DNA of 64,000 nt from NCBI RefSeq assembly GCF_024171995.1, contig NZ_JAMTCT010000004.1:340153-404152 (forward strand). The letters are read 5' to 3'. Origin of the DNA: Promicromonospora umidemergens (GTDB taxonomy: Bacteria; Actinomycetota; Actinomycetes; Actinomycetales; Cellulomonadaceae). Of the stretch, positions 52,335 through 60,265 are shown one piece after another (position 1 is the first letter of the stretch; the number at the start of each line of letters is the position of its first letter). The notes below the pieces were generated by a model. That model had not been told where the DNA came from. It made no database searches and was given only the letters and a program-made list of their open reading frames with translations. The position numbers were made by a program, and so were the translations under genes.

Positions 52335-52673
52335 GTGAGCCAGATCCAGCTCCTGGTGGACGACCGGACCGTCGCCGAGGTCGTCGTCGCCGACACCGTC
52401 CTGACCAGAGCACGAGGGATGCTGTTCCGCCGCGTGCTGCCAGAGGCGCTCCTGCTGCGCCCCTGCTCGTCGGTGCACGGCGCATGGATGCGCGTGCCGC
52501 TCGACGTCGCGTTCCTCACCGCGGACCTGCGCGTGGTGCACGCCCGGGTGCTGCGCCCCTGGGCGATGACGATGCCGCGCAGTGGCGCCACCCAGGTGCT
52601 GGAGGCCCCGGTCGGGAGCTTCGCACGCTGGGGGCTGCGGGCGGGCAGCCGGGTGGCGCTGGACGGGGCGTAG
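52335..52673 (+). CDS. DUF192-family protein
   Basis: A 112-residue DUF192 protein. The family pattern is visible: TRARGMLFR near residue 26, then SSVHGAWMRVPLDVAFL and a C-terminal LEAPVGSFARWGL. DUF192 proteins are small beta-barrel-like proteins of unknown function, often exported in other bacteria; no signal is present here. GAGAGG lies upstream of the GTG start. It is found in many actinobacterial Tad loci as a neighbour, which fits its position opposite the pilus operon. Confidence 0.83.
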   Translation: MSQIQLLVDDRTVAEVVVADTVLTRARGMLFRRVLPEALLLRPCSSVHGAWMRVPLDVAFLTADLRVVHARVLRPWAMTMPRSGATQVLEAPVGSFARWGLRAGSRVALDGA

Positions 52674-52686
52674 CCCGGTTGCGGGG

Positions 52687-54771
52687 TCACTGGTTGTCGA
52701 AGCTCTCGCCACCGCTGAAGACGGGGTTCGGCGGCGCGGAGAAGTCGCTCGTGTAGTAGCCGTCGGGTGCCACGAAGTCTATCGCCTTGCACTGCGGCGC
52801 CGGCGAGGTGGTCCGCTTCTCGCCGTCCACGTCGGTCACCTCGAACGAGGACTCGGACAAGACCTGGTTCTCGTCGACCGACGTGAACTCGACCTTGAAC
52901 AGGTCCAGGCCCTCCCACTTGAGGCCGACCCCGCCGCTCTCGGTGACCCGGTCCATGTCGTACTTCAGCGTGCGCACGTTGGCGTGGGCCTCGGCGGCCT
53001 CGTAGAGCTCGCCGCCCTCGGAGTCCTGCCCCTGGATCTCGACGTCACCCTTCTTCAGCGTGCCGTCGGGGTTGCGGGGAAAGATCTCGTCGATCTTCGG
53101 GCCGAGCGTCTTCCGCAGGTCCGGGTACTGGTTGAAGTCGATGATCAGCTCCGTCCTGGAGGAAGTTCCCTCCTCCTCCTGCTTGCTGTACTCGCCCCTG
53201 ATCTTGAAGCCGTAGGGCAGCACCAGGTCGAGGTCGATCCCGGCCTTGTAGAGCGTCTTCATCACCTGGTCGTCCATGGCGATGGTGAGCCGCGACAGCT
53301 CTCCGTCCGGGTTCCAGACCACCGACGTGCTGGTGGTGCCCGTCCACTCGCCGCCGAACTGTCCCTTGCCCTTGCCCTTGCCCGAGCTGTCGTCCTTCTT
53401 GTCCTTCGTGAACGGCCCCTTGCCACCGAGCTCCGCGCCGATGAGGAACCCCCCGATGTCGGACGAGGTGTAGGTGGCGGTCACGCTGCCGTCCGACCAC
53501 TGCCGGTCCTCGACCTGGATCTCACCCTCGTAACCGCCCTCGACGCTGCCCTTCAGCTCGACGGCGCCCGTGCTGGGACCCCACTTCAGGCCACCCTGGA
53601 ACTTGACCTTCTTGGTGTCGCTCGTGGAGGTGGCGACCAGGTGATGGTCCGGCTCGTCCTCCTGGAGCTGCAGCACGTCGCCGACGGAGGGCATGTGCTC
53701 TCGCGGCTGGCAGAAGCTCTGCTGGCCCGGGACCGGACCGCAGTTGCGGGCGACCGGGCTGTGGATGAGATCCACGGAGTCGCTGTAGCGCTTGTACCAG
53801 TTGACCCAGTCCTGGGCCTTCTGCATGTCCGTGAACTCGTACGTGTAGTCCTCGGCGTAGCCGGTGATGCCTGCGATGTCGAAGCTGACCGGTGAGCCGC
53901 CCACCTCGGTGCCACTGACCCCGGCGCCGAGCTCGACGCCCTTCAGGATGTGGATACGGACGCGCCCGTCGCCGAGCTTCTCGATCAGCGTGCCGTTGTT
54001 GCTGCCCCAGCGGAAGAACAGGAACTGGATGTTCTTGCTGTCCACGTGCCCGGTGACCTCGACGAGGCAGGGCGGCTCCATCGAGGCATACTTCTCCGTG
54101 ATGCAGTCGGCCAGCTCCTGGGACCGGCCGGCCCGATCCTTGCCGGCCGCTGCGTCCTCGTAGGCCGACCACTTCTCCTCGCACCCCTCGGGCACCGGCC
54201 ACTCACGGCAACCGACCTGGACCGTCGGTGGTGCGTCCTTGTCGATCTCACCACTGGCCGGCAGCGCGTCCAGACAGCTCTCGTCGTTCGGGTCATCCTT
54301 GGGACCGCCCCGGCTGTCGAGCACGCAGTCCACGAAGTCCTGGACCTCGCTCGCGAGATACACCGGGTCCTCACTGGTCCAATAGCCGTCAGGCAGGTTG
54401 AAGCACGACGGCGGCTGCGGATACCAGACGCAACCGATCTGCACCACGGCCTTGTCCCACTGCAGATCAGGCCTCTCCGCGGCCGTGAACGTCACGTCCT
54501 TGTCGCAGTCACCCGACGGCGGGCTGTAGCCATCCTCCGGCGACCTCTCATCGCCCGGCTCCTCGGACCCCCCGTCCCCGTCCCCGTCCCCGCAGTATTC
54601 GACGCCCTCCTCCTTGAGGATCGGCGACACCGCACAGACCAGCTGCTCGCTCACATCAGCGGCCACCGGCGTCGCCGCCGCCAGCACGATCGCGACGACC
54701 AGCAGCACCAGGCCGGTCACCCCGACGTACTCCGGCAGTGCCTGCCCGGACTCGCGATCGCGTCTGGTCAT
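52687..54771 (-). CDS. Giant pilin-headed surface protein, paralogue 1
   Basis: A 694-residue protein with a class III prepilin leader, ESG|QALPEYVGVTG, glutamate at +5 and a single helix to about residue 36, as in the Flp pilin of this locus. The next 230 residues are acidic and contain about twelve cysteines (CAVSPI, IGCVWYP, FVDCVLD, VGCREWP and others), suggesting disulfides outside the cell. The remainder is beta-rich with FFRWGSNNGTLIEKLGDG, the ITGYAEDYTYEF block and repeated strands such as GYEGEIQVEDRQWSDGS. It is about 75-80% similar by eye to paralogue 2. I know no named domain for the ectodomain. A giant minor pilin, adhesin or surface fibre is the likely role. Confidence 0.8.
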   Translation of the reverse strand: MTRRDRESGQALPEYVGVTGLVLLVVAIVLAAATPVAADVSEQLVCAVSPILKEEGVEYCGDGDGDGGSEEPGDERSPEDGYSPPSGDCDKDVTFTAAERPDLQWDKAVVQIGCVWYPQPPSCFNLPDGYWTSEDPVYLASEVQDFVDCVLDSRGGPKDDPNDESCLDALPASGEIDKDAPPTVQVGCREWPVPEGCEEKWSAYEDAAAGKDRAGRSQELADCITEKYASMEPPCLVEVTGHVDSKNIQFLFFRWGSNNGTLIEKLGDGRVRIHILKGVELGAGVSGTEVGGSPVSFDIAGITGYAEDYTYEFTDMQKAQDWVNWYKRYSDSVDLIHSPVARNCGPVPGQQSFCQPREHMPSVGDVLQLQEDEPDHHLVATSTSDTKKVKFQGGLKWGPSTGAVELKGSVEGGYEGEIQVEDRQWSDGSVTATYTSSDIGGFLIGAELGGKGPFTKDKKDDSSGKGKGKGQFGGEWTGTTSTSVVWNPDGELSRLTIAMDDQVMKTLYKAGIDLDLVLPYGFKIRGEYSKQEEEGTSSRTELIIDFNQYPDLRKTLGPKIDEIFPRNPDGTLKKGDVEIQGQDSEGGELYEAAEAHANVRTLKYDMDRVTESGGVGLKWEGLDLFKVEFTSVDENQVLSESSFEVTDVDGEKRTTSPAPQCKAIDFVAPDGYYTSDFSAPPNPVFSGGESFDNQ

Positions 54772-54780
54772 GCTCGCAAA

Positions 54781-54895
54781 CTAGGCGGCGATGGTGAACT
54801 CGAACTGTCCGGGAGCGGTCCCCACGGGGTACAGGTTGATGATGTTTCCGCAGGTCATAGGCCTGCAGCCCCAGAAAGTGGGGCCACGGGCCCAC
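54781..54895 (-). repeat. Conserved leader repeat upstream of paralogue 1 (copy A)
   Basis: The space before paralogue 1 carries a block also found before paralogue 2 (57058-57168). Identical stretches are GTTTCCGCAGGTCATAGGCC at 54844 and GTGAACTCGAACTGTCCGGG at 54794 (plus-strand letters). It can form hairpins GCCCCA-GAAAG-TGGGGC (54868-54884) and GCAGG..CCTGC (54850-54866). On the minus strand it contains a 25-codon frame (54781-54858) starting MTCGNIINL and ending ten bases before the big gene. It may be a regulatory leader or the trace of a duplicated end; function unknown. Confidence 0.7.
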
Positions 54896-54957
54896 CGGGC
54901 TGCACGTCTTTCACCCCGTGCCGTCACCGCTGCTCGAACGTGACCGATTCCGGGTCA

Positions 54958-57045
54958 CTAGCTGTTGAAGCTCCTGCCACCACTGAAGGTGGGGGTCGGC
55001 GGGGCGGAGAAGTCGCTCGTGTAGTAGCCGTCGGGCATCTTGAAGTCCTTCGCCCGGCACTGCGGCGCCGGCGAGGTCTTCTGCTTGTTGCCGTCGACGT
55101 CGATCACCTCGAAGGACGACTCCGACAGGGTCCGGTTCTCGTCGACCGACGTGAACTCGACCTTGAACAGGTCGAGACCCTGCCACTTGAGGCCGTACCC
55201 GCCGCCCTCGGTGACCCGGTCCATGTCGTACTTGAGCTCGCGCACGTTGGCGTAGTCCTCGGCCGCCTCGTACAGCTCGCCGCCCTCGGAGTCCTCCCCG
55301 TTGATCTCGACGTCGCCCTTCCTCAGCGTGCCGTCGTCGTTCCGGGGAAAGATCTCGTCGATCTTCGGGCCGAGCTTGTCGCGCAGCTCGGGGTACTGGT
55401 TGAAGTCGATGATCAGCTCCGTCTTGGAGAGGGTCCCCTCCTCCTCCTGCTTGCTGTACCCGCCGGTGGCCTTGAAGCCGTAGGGCAGCACCAGATCGAG
55501 GTCGATCCCCGCCTTGTAGAGCGTCTTCATCACCTGGTCGTCCATGGCGATGACGAGCCGCGACAGCTTCCCGTCCTTGTCCCACATCACTGACGTGCTG
55601 GTGGTGCCCTTCCACTCGCCGCCGAGCTGACCCTTGCCCTTGCCCTTGCCTGAGCTGTCTTCCTTGCCCTTCTTGTCCTTCGTGAACGGCTGCTTGCCGG
55701 AAAGCTCCGCCCCGATGAGGAACCCGCCGATGTCGGACGAGGTGTAGGTGGCCGTCACGCTGCCGTCCGACCACTGCCGGTCCTCGACCTGGATCTCCCC
55801 CTCGTAGCCGCCCTCGATGCTGCCCTTCAGCTCGACGGCGCCGGTGCTGGGGCCCCACTTCAGGCCGCCCTTCAGCTTGACCTTCTTGATGTCGCTCGTG
55901 GAGGTGGCGACCAGGTGGTGGTCGGGCTCGTCATCCTGGAGCTGCATCACGTCGCCAACGTCGGGCATGTGGGGGGGCGGGGGCGGGCAGTAGCTGATCA
56001 TGGGCGGGCAGTTGCGGCCGCCGCCGCCGGCCACGATCTCCGCGGACATGCTGTACTGCTTGTACCAGTCGATCCAGTCCTGGGCCTTCTGCATGTCCGT
56101 GAACTCGTACGTGTAGTCCTCGGCGTAGCCGGTGATGCCTGCGATGTCGAAAGCGATGGGCGTGCCGCCGACTTCGCTGCCGCTGAAGCCTGCGCCGACC
56201 TCGACGCCCTTGAGGATGTGGATGCGGATACGCCCGTCGCCCAGCTTCTCGATGAGCGTGCCGTTGGTGTCGCCCCAACGCAGGAACAGGAACTGGACGT
56301 TCGTGCTGTCCACGTGCCCCGTGGCCTCGACCACGCAGGGCGGCTCCATCGTGGCGTACTTCTCCGAGATGCAGTTGGACAGCTCCCCCGACCTCGCGGC
56401 CCGCTCCTTGCCCTCCGGCGCGTCTTTGTACGCCGCCCACTCCGCCTCACGGCCCTTGGGCACCGGCAGCTCACGGCAACCGACCTGAACCTTCGGCGGG
56501 GCGTCCTCGTCGATCTCGCCGCTGGTCGGCATCGCATTGACACAGGTCTCATCGTTCGGGTCGTCCTGCGGACCACCACGACCATCGAGCACACAGTCCA
56601 CGAAGTCCTGGATCTCGTCACCGAGATACACCCGGTCCCCGCGGTCCCGGTCCAGGTGCCCCTCGGGCATGTTCGCGGAGAAGCAGATCGTCGGGCCTGG
56701 GTACCAGACGCAGCCGATCTGCACCACGGCGGTGTCCCACTGCGACTCGGGCTTGTCCACGAACTCGAACGTGACGTCGTCCTCGCAGTCGCCCGACGGC
56801 GGGCTGTACCCGTCCCCCGGCGACTCCTCGCCCCCCGGCTCCTCCGCGCCCCCGCCCGCGTCCCCACAGTCCTCAGCACCGTCCTCCTTGACGATGGGCG
56901 ACACTGCACAGAGGAGCTGCTCGCTCACGTCAGCCGCCACCGGCGTCGCCGCCGCCAGCACGATGGCGACGACCAACAGCACCAGGCCGGTCACCCCGAC
57001 GTACTCCGGCAGGGCCTGGCCGGACTCGCGATCGCGTCTGGTCAT
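54958..57045 (-). CDS. Giant pilin-headed surface protein, paralogue 2
   Basis: A 695-residue sister of paralogue 1. The first 45 residues (prepilin leader, QALPEYVGVTG, helix, ATPVAADVSEQL) are the same. It then differs most in the acidic stretch of about 50-90 and in the loop around residue 320, where it has GGGGRNCPPMISYCPPPPPHMP in place of a CQPRE segment. The beta-rich second half is almost the same (FFRWGD-type block, SSDIGGFLIGAEL, TELIIDFNQYP). The ATG has GAGG just upstream. Same expected location: membrane-anchored or pilus-incorporated with a large outside domain. Function unknown. Confidence 0.8.
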   Translation of the reverse strand: MTRRDRESGQALPEYVGVTGLVLLVVAIVLAAATPVAADVSEQLLCAVSPIVKEDGAEDCGDAGGGAEEPGGEESPGDGYSPPSGDCEDDVTFEFVDKPESQWDTAVVQIGCVWYPGPTICFSANMPEGHLDRDRGDRVYLGDEIQDFVDCVLDGRGGPQDDPNDETCVNAMPTSGEIDEDAPPKVQVGCRELPVPKGREAEWAAYKDAPEGKERAARSGELSNCISEKYATMEPPCVVEATGHVDSTNVQFLFLRWGDTNGTLIEKLGDGRIRIHILKGVEVGAGFSGSEVGGTPIAFDIAGITGYAEDYTYEFTDMQKAQDWIDWYKQYSMSAEIVAGGGGRNCPPMISYCPPPPPHMPDVGDVMQLQDDEPDHHLVATSTSDIKKVKLKGGLKWGPSTGAVELKGSIEGGYEGEIQVEDRQWSDGSVTATYTSSDIGGFLIGAELSGKQPFTKDKKGKEDSSGKGKGKGQLGGEWKGTTSTSVMWDKDGKLSRLVIAMDDQVMKTLYKAGIDLDLVLPYGFKATGGYSKQEEEGTLSKTELIIDFNQYPELRDKLGPKIDEIFPRNDDGTLRKGDVEINGEDSEGGELYEAAEDYANVRELKYDMDRVTEGGGYGLKWQGLDLFKVEFTSVDENRTLSESSFEVIDVDGNKQKTSPAPQCRAKDFKMPDGYYTSDFSAPPTPTFSGGRSFNS

Positions 57046-57057
57046 CCTCGAAAACTA

Positions 57058-57168
57058 GCCGCGGACGGTGAACTCGAACTGTCCGGGAGCAGTCCCGCCG
57101 GGTACAGAATCGTCCTGTTTCCGCAGGTCATAGGCCTGCGGCCCCAGAGAGTGGGGCCACGGGCCCAC
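57058..57168 (-). repeat. Conserved leader repeat upstream of paralogue 2 (copy B)
   Basis: Second copy of the block before paralogue 1, with the same 20-base stretches at 57117 and 57068 and the same hairpins. The small frame of copy A is broken here by a one-base deletion, so its peptide is probably not needed, whereas the hairpins and spacing to the start codon are kept. That favours a role at the RNA or DNA level. Confidence 0.7.
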
Positions 57169-57194
57169 CGCTTGCGCGACGTGCACCCGGCCGG

Positions 57195-59690
57195 TCACCG
57201 CTGCTTGAACTCGACCGTCTTCTTGTCCGCGTCGTAGTCGTAGCTGCCCGTGAAGCCCCAGTTGATCCAGCCGCCGTCCCCCTTGTTCTGCACCTTCCCG
57301 GAGCTCAGCGCGACGACGTCCATCTCGCCCACCGTCGCCAGGTGCACCAGACCGAAGGGGTGGTAGAACTCGAAGTTGTCGAAGTCCTTCACCACCAGGA
57401 TGTTCTTGTCGGGGAAGTCCTCGGAGTACTCGTCGACCAACGAGTGGATCAGGTCGTCCCGGTCGCCCGGCGCGTCCCCGGCGTAGTCCGTCCCTGGGTA
57501 GGTGCCCTCGGTGAACTTCGGCGTGTCGTTGTCGACGTGCTGCGCGCCGATGTCGTGGTCGGAGTCGGACGTCGCCGTCGGCGGGTCGGAGAAGTCGTCG
57601 GTGTAGTAGGCGGGCGGCTGGACGAAGTCCTCGTCGGCGCACTTCGGCGCGGGCGAGATCTTCTGCTTGTCGCCGTCGACGTCGGTCACCTCGAACGACG
57701 ACTCCTTGAGCGTCTGCTCCTCGTCCACGGAGGTGAACGACACCTTGAACAGGTCGAGGCCCTGCCACGTGAGGCCGCCGCTGCCGCTCTCGGTCGTCCG
57801 TGTCGCGTCGTACTTGAGCTCACGCACGTTGGCGTGGTCCACGGCCGCCTCGTACAGGAGGCCGCCCGGCTGCTCGGTGCCGTCGAGCTCGACGTCGCCC
57901 TTGATCAGGTTGCCGTCGTCGTCCCGGGGGAAGATCTTGGCGATCTGCGGGCCGAGCTCGGCACGCAGATGCGGGTACTGGTTGAAATCGATGATCAGCT
58001 CCCGCTTGGAGATCGTCCCCTTCTCCTCGGACTTGGAGTACCCACCGCCGACGGCGAAGCCGTACGGCAGCGCCGCCTCGACGTCGATCCCCGCCTTGTA
58101 GAGCGTCCGCATCACCTGGTCGTCCATGGAGATGACGACCTTGGAGAGCTTGCCCTCCGTGTCCCAGGCGATGGTGGTGGCCGTGGTGCCCTTCCACTCG
58201 GTGCCCAGCTTGCCCGACCCGGACGCCGCCCCCGAGCTCTCCTTGTCCTTCTTGCTGGTGAACGGCGTCTTGCCACCGAGCGACGCGCCGATCAGGAACC
58301 CGCCGATGTCGGAGGACGAGTAGGTCGCCGTCCGGCTCCCGTCCGACCAGCGGCGGTCCTCGATCTGGATCTCGCCCTCGTAGCCGCCCTCGATGCCGCC
58401 GGCCAGCTCGGCCGGGCCCGACTTGCCGGTCAGGGTGAGCCCGCCCTTGAGCTTGACCTTCTTGATGTCGCTGTCCGCCTCGGCGAGCTCGTGGTGCTCC
58501 GGCTCCTGACCCTCGAGGTCCTGCAGGTCGCTGATGTCGGGCATGTGTTCCCGCGGCTGGCAGAAGCTCTGCTGGGGGTTCGGGCCGCAGTTGCGGCTGA
58601 TCGGGCTGAAGACGAGCTCCTCGGTCTGGTTGTACCGCTTGTACCAGTCGATCCAGTCCTGGGCCTTCTGCATGTCCGTGAACTCGTAGGTCTTGTCCTT
58701 CGCGTACCCGGTGATGCCGGCGACGTCGAAGCTGATCGGCGAGCCGCCCACCTGGTCACCGGTGATGCCGGCGCCCAGCTCCACCCCGCGCAGCACGTGG
58801 ATCCGGATCCGCCCGTCGCCGAGCTTCTCGATCAGGGTGCCGTTGTTGTCACCCCAACGGAAGAACAGGAACGTGATCTCCGAGCTGTCGACGTGCCCGG
58901 TGGCCTGCACTATGCAGTAGAACTCGGCCGACTCGTACCTGTCGGAGATGCAGTTGACCAGGTCGCCGGTCACGGCGGCGCGCTCCTTGCCCGCCGGCGC
59001 GTCCTTATAGGCAGCCCACTCGGCCTCGCACCCCTTGGGCACCGGCCACTCGCGGCAACCCACCTGTACCTTCGGCGGCGCGTCCTCATCGATCTCGCCG
59101 CTGGTCGGCATCGCGGTGGCGCAGCTCTCGTCGTTCGGGTCGTCCTTCGGTCCACCGCGGCCGTCGAGCACGCAGTCGACGAAGTCCTGGACCTCCGCCT
59201 CGGGATACGCTCCGTCCCGGCTGGGAAAGCCCTCGGGCAGGGGGTCCGGCAGGCAGCTCTCCGCCTTGGGATACCAGACACAGTCGATCTGCACGACGGG
59301 GGTGTCCTCGGGCAGGCCCTCCCTTGGCACGGAGCTGAAGGTGACGTCGTCCTCGCAGTCGCCGGTCGGCGAGCCGTAGCCGTCCTCGGGCGCTCCCGCA
59401 CCGCCCCCACCGCCGGTGACGCCGTCCCCGCAGTCCTCGCCGGCGACGTCCTCCTTGGCGATGGACGACACCGCGCAGAGGAGCTGCTCGCTCACGTCTG
59501 CGGCGACGGGCGTGGCCGCGCCGAACACGATCGCGACGACCACCAGCAGCACCAGGCCGGTCACCCCGACGTACTCCGGCAGTGCCTGCCCGGCCTCGCG
59601 GTCGGCCCGACCAGCCCGACGCGCCTGTCCGGCCCCGCGGCGACCGCGCCTCGTCGCGCGGAAGGAGTTCACCTCGACGTCACTAGCCAT
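57195..59690 (-). CDS. Giant pilin-headed surface protein, paralogue 3, with extra C-terminal domain
   Basis: An 831-residue relative of the other two. It has a longer basic N-terminus (ATRRGRRGAGQARRAGRADREAG) before the same QALPEYVGVTG prepilin site and helix, the cysteine-rich region and the beta-rich part. About 125 residues are added at the C-terminus (from about HDIGAQHVDNDTPKF), containing LVVKDFDNFEFYHPFG and GGWINWGFTGSYDYDADKK; I recognise no family there. The start is uncertain: ATG 59690 has no clear ribosome site. It is the first of the three in transcription order. The added domain may be the functional tip or effector. Confidence 0.77.
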   Translation of the reverse strand: MASDVEVNSFRATRRGRRGAGQARRAGRADREAGQALPEYVGVTGLVLLVVVAIVFGAATPVAADVSEQLLCAVSSIAKEDVAGEDCGDGVTGGGGGAGAPEDGYGSPTGDCEDDVTFSSVPREGLPEDTPVVQIDCVWYPKAESCLPDPLPEGFPSRDGAYPEAEVQDFVDCVLDGRGGPKDDPNDESCATAMPTSGEIDEDAPPKVQVGCREWPVPKGCEAEWAAYKDAPAGKERAAVTGDLVNCISDRYESAEFYCIVQATGHVDSSEITFLFFRWGDNNGTLIEKLGDGRIRIHVLRGVELGAGITGDQVGGSPISFDVAGITGYAKDKTYEFTDMQKAQDWIDWYKRYNQTEELVFSPISRNCGPNPQQSFCQPREHMPDISDLQDLEGQEPEHHELAEADSDIKKVKLKGGLTLTGKSGPAELAGGIEGGYEGEIQIEDRRWSDGSRTATYSSSDIGGFLIGASLGGKTPFTSKKDKESSGAASGSGKLGTEWKGTTATTIAWDTEGKLSKVVISMDDQVMRTLYKAGIDVEAALPYGFAVGGGYSKSEEKGTISKRELIIDFNQYPHLRAELGPQIAKIFPRDDDGNLIKGDVELDGTEQPGGLLYEAAVDHANVRELKYDATRTTESGSGGLTWQGLDLFKVSFTSVDEEQTLKESSFEVTDVDGDKQKISPAPKCADEDFVQPPAYYTDDFSDPPTATSDSDHDIGAQHVDNDTPKFTEGTYPGTDYAGDAPGDRDDLIHSLVDEYSEDFPDKNILVVKDFDNFEFYHPFGLVHLATVGEMDVVALSSGKVQNKGDGGWINWGFTGSYDYDADKKTVEFKQR

Positions 59691-59754
59691 TAACCCAACG
59701 TAGGGACCGAAACCGCAGGTCACGACGGCCCAGCGACCCAACATCGCACCCAGA

Positions 59755-59810
59755 AGGCCTGGGCCCTCGGGCCCAGGCCTGCCCGGTGGGGCCGCGGGTC
59801 ACGGCCCCAC
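59755..59810 (-). terminator. Two hairpins between the CsbD gene and paralogue 3
   Basis: An 11-bp perfect inverted repeat AGGCCTGGGCC (59755-59765/59770-59780) and an 8-bp one GTGGGGCC (59786-59793/59803-59810) lie just after the CsbD stop. They can end the CsbD transcript and insulate the giant gene. No T-run. Confidence 0.6.
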
Positions 59811-59821
59811 CACGGGAGGAG

Positions 59822-60022
59822 CTACTTCTTCCTGTCGAAGGCGTCCTTGGCGTTCTCGGCCGCGTCCTTTGCCTTCTCCCCTGCGTCCTTGACGTCGGCC
59901 TTGGCCTGGTCGGTCTTGCCCTCGGCAGCGAGCTCGTCATTGCCGGTGGCGTCCCCGAACGCTTCCTTCGCCTTGCCGAGGCCCTTCTCTGTCGCGTTCT
60001 CGGTCTTGTCGTCTGCGCTCAT
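59822..60022 (-). CDS. CsbD-family stress protein
   Basis: A 66-residue highly charged helical protein with the CsbD pattern: GLGKAKEAFGDATGNDELAAEGK, given as landmark with core GKAKEAFGDATG, followed by Lys/Ala/Asp repeats. CsbD-like proteins are made under general stress and their exact action is unknown. The ATG has GGGGAAG upstream at normal spacing. It is separated from the giant genes by hairpins. Confidence 0.88.
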   Translation of the reverse strand: MSADDKTENATEKGLGKAKEAFGDATGNDELAAEGKTDQAKADVKDAGEKAKDAAENAKDAFDRKK

Positions 60023-60149
60023 CAGCTTCCCCTCACTCCTTGGTCCTGCGTCCCGGGTCTCCGGCACGTTGACCGTCCCAGGCTGACGCGGGCGAGACCC
60101 ACTCGCCTCCGGGACCGGGCACTGCCCGCGATGCCGTAGGATGCGCAGT

Positions 60150-60247
60150 GCGAGGGGAGTACTTCCCTAACATCGTCCGGTCAGTACGGCGCACCAGCGA
60201 CCTCGGGCGACGACCTTGCAGTGCAAGGTGAAGGAGACCTCGGAGCC
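60150..60247 (+). promoter_or_regulatory. yybP-ykoY-type Mn2+ riboswitch
   Basis: The leader of the TerC gene has the two docking loops of this class: GGGGAGTACTTCCC near the 5' end (about 60154-60167) and AAGGAGACCTCGG near the 3' end (about 60231-60243), with stems CGAGG/CCTCG closing the element. The start codon follows 19 bases later. The class senses manganese and turns on exporters and TerC/Alx proteins when Mn2+ is high. Confidence 0.85.
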
Positions 60248-60265
60248 ATCTACTACGGAGACTCC

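Noticed and set aside
52687..59690. Polymorphic toxin cluster
   Set aside because: Large related genes in tandem could suggest it, but paralogues 1 and 2 keep the same C-terminus, there are no immunity-like small genes between them, and the heads are pilin-type.
57342..59693. Long plus-strand frame opposite giant paralogue 3
   Set aside because: Same shadow composition; the minus strand is supported by similarity to two neighbouring paralogues.
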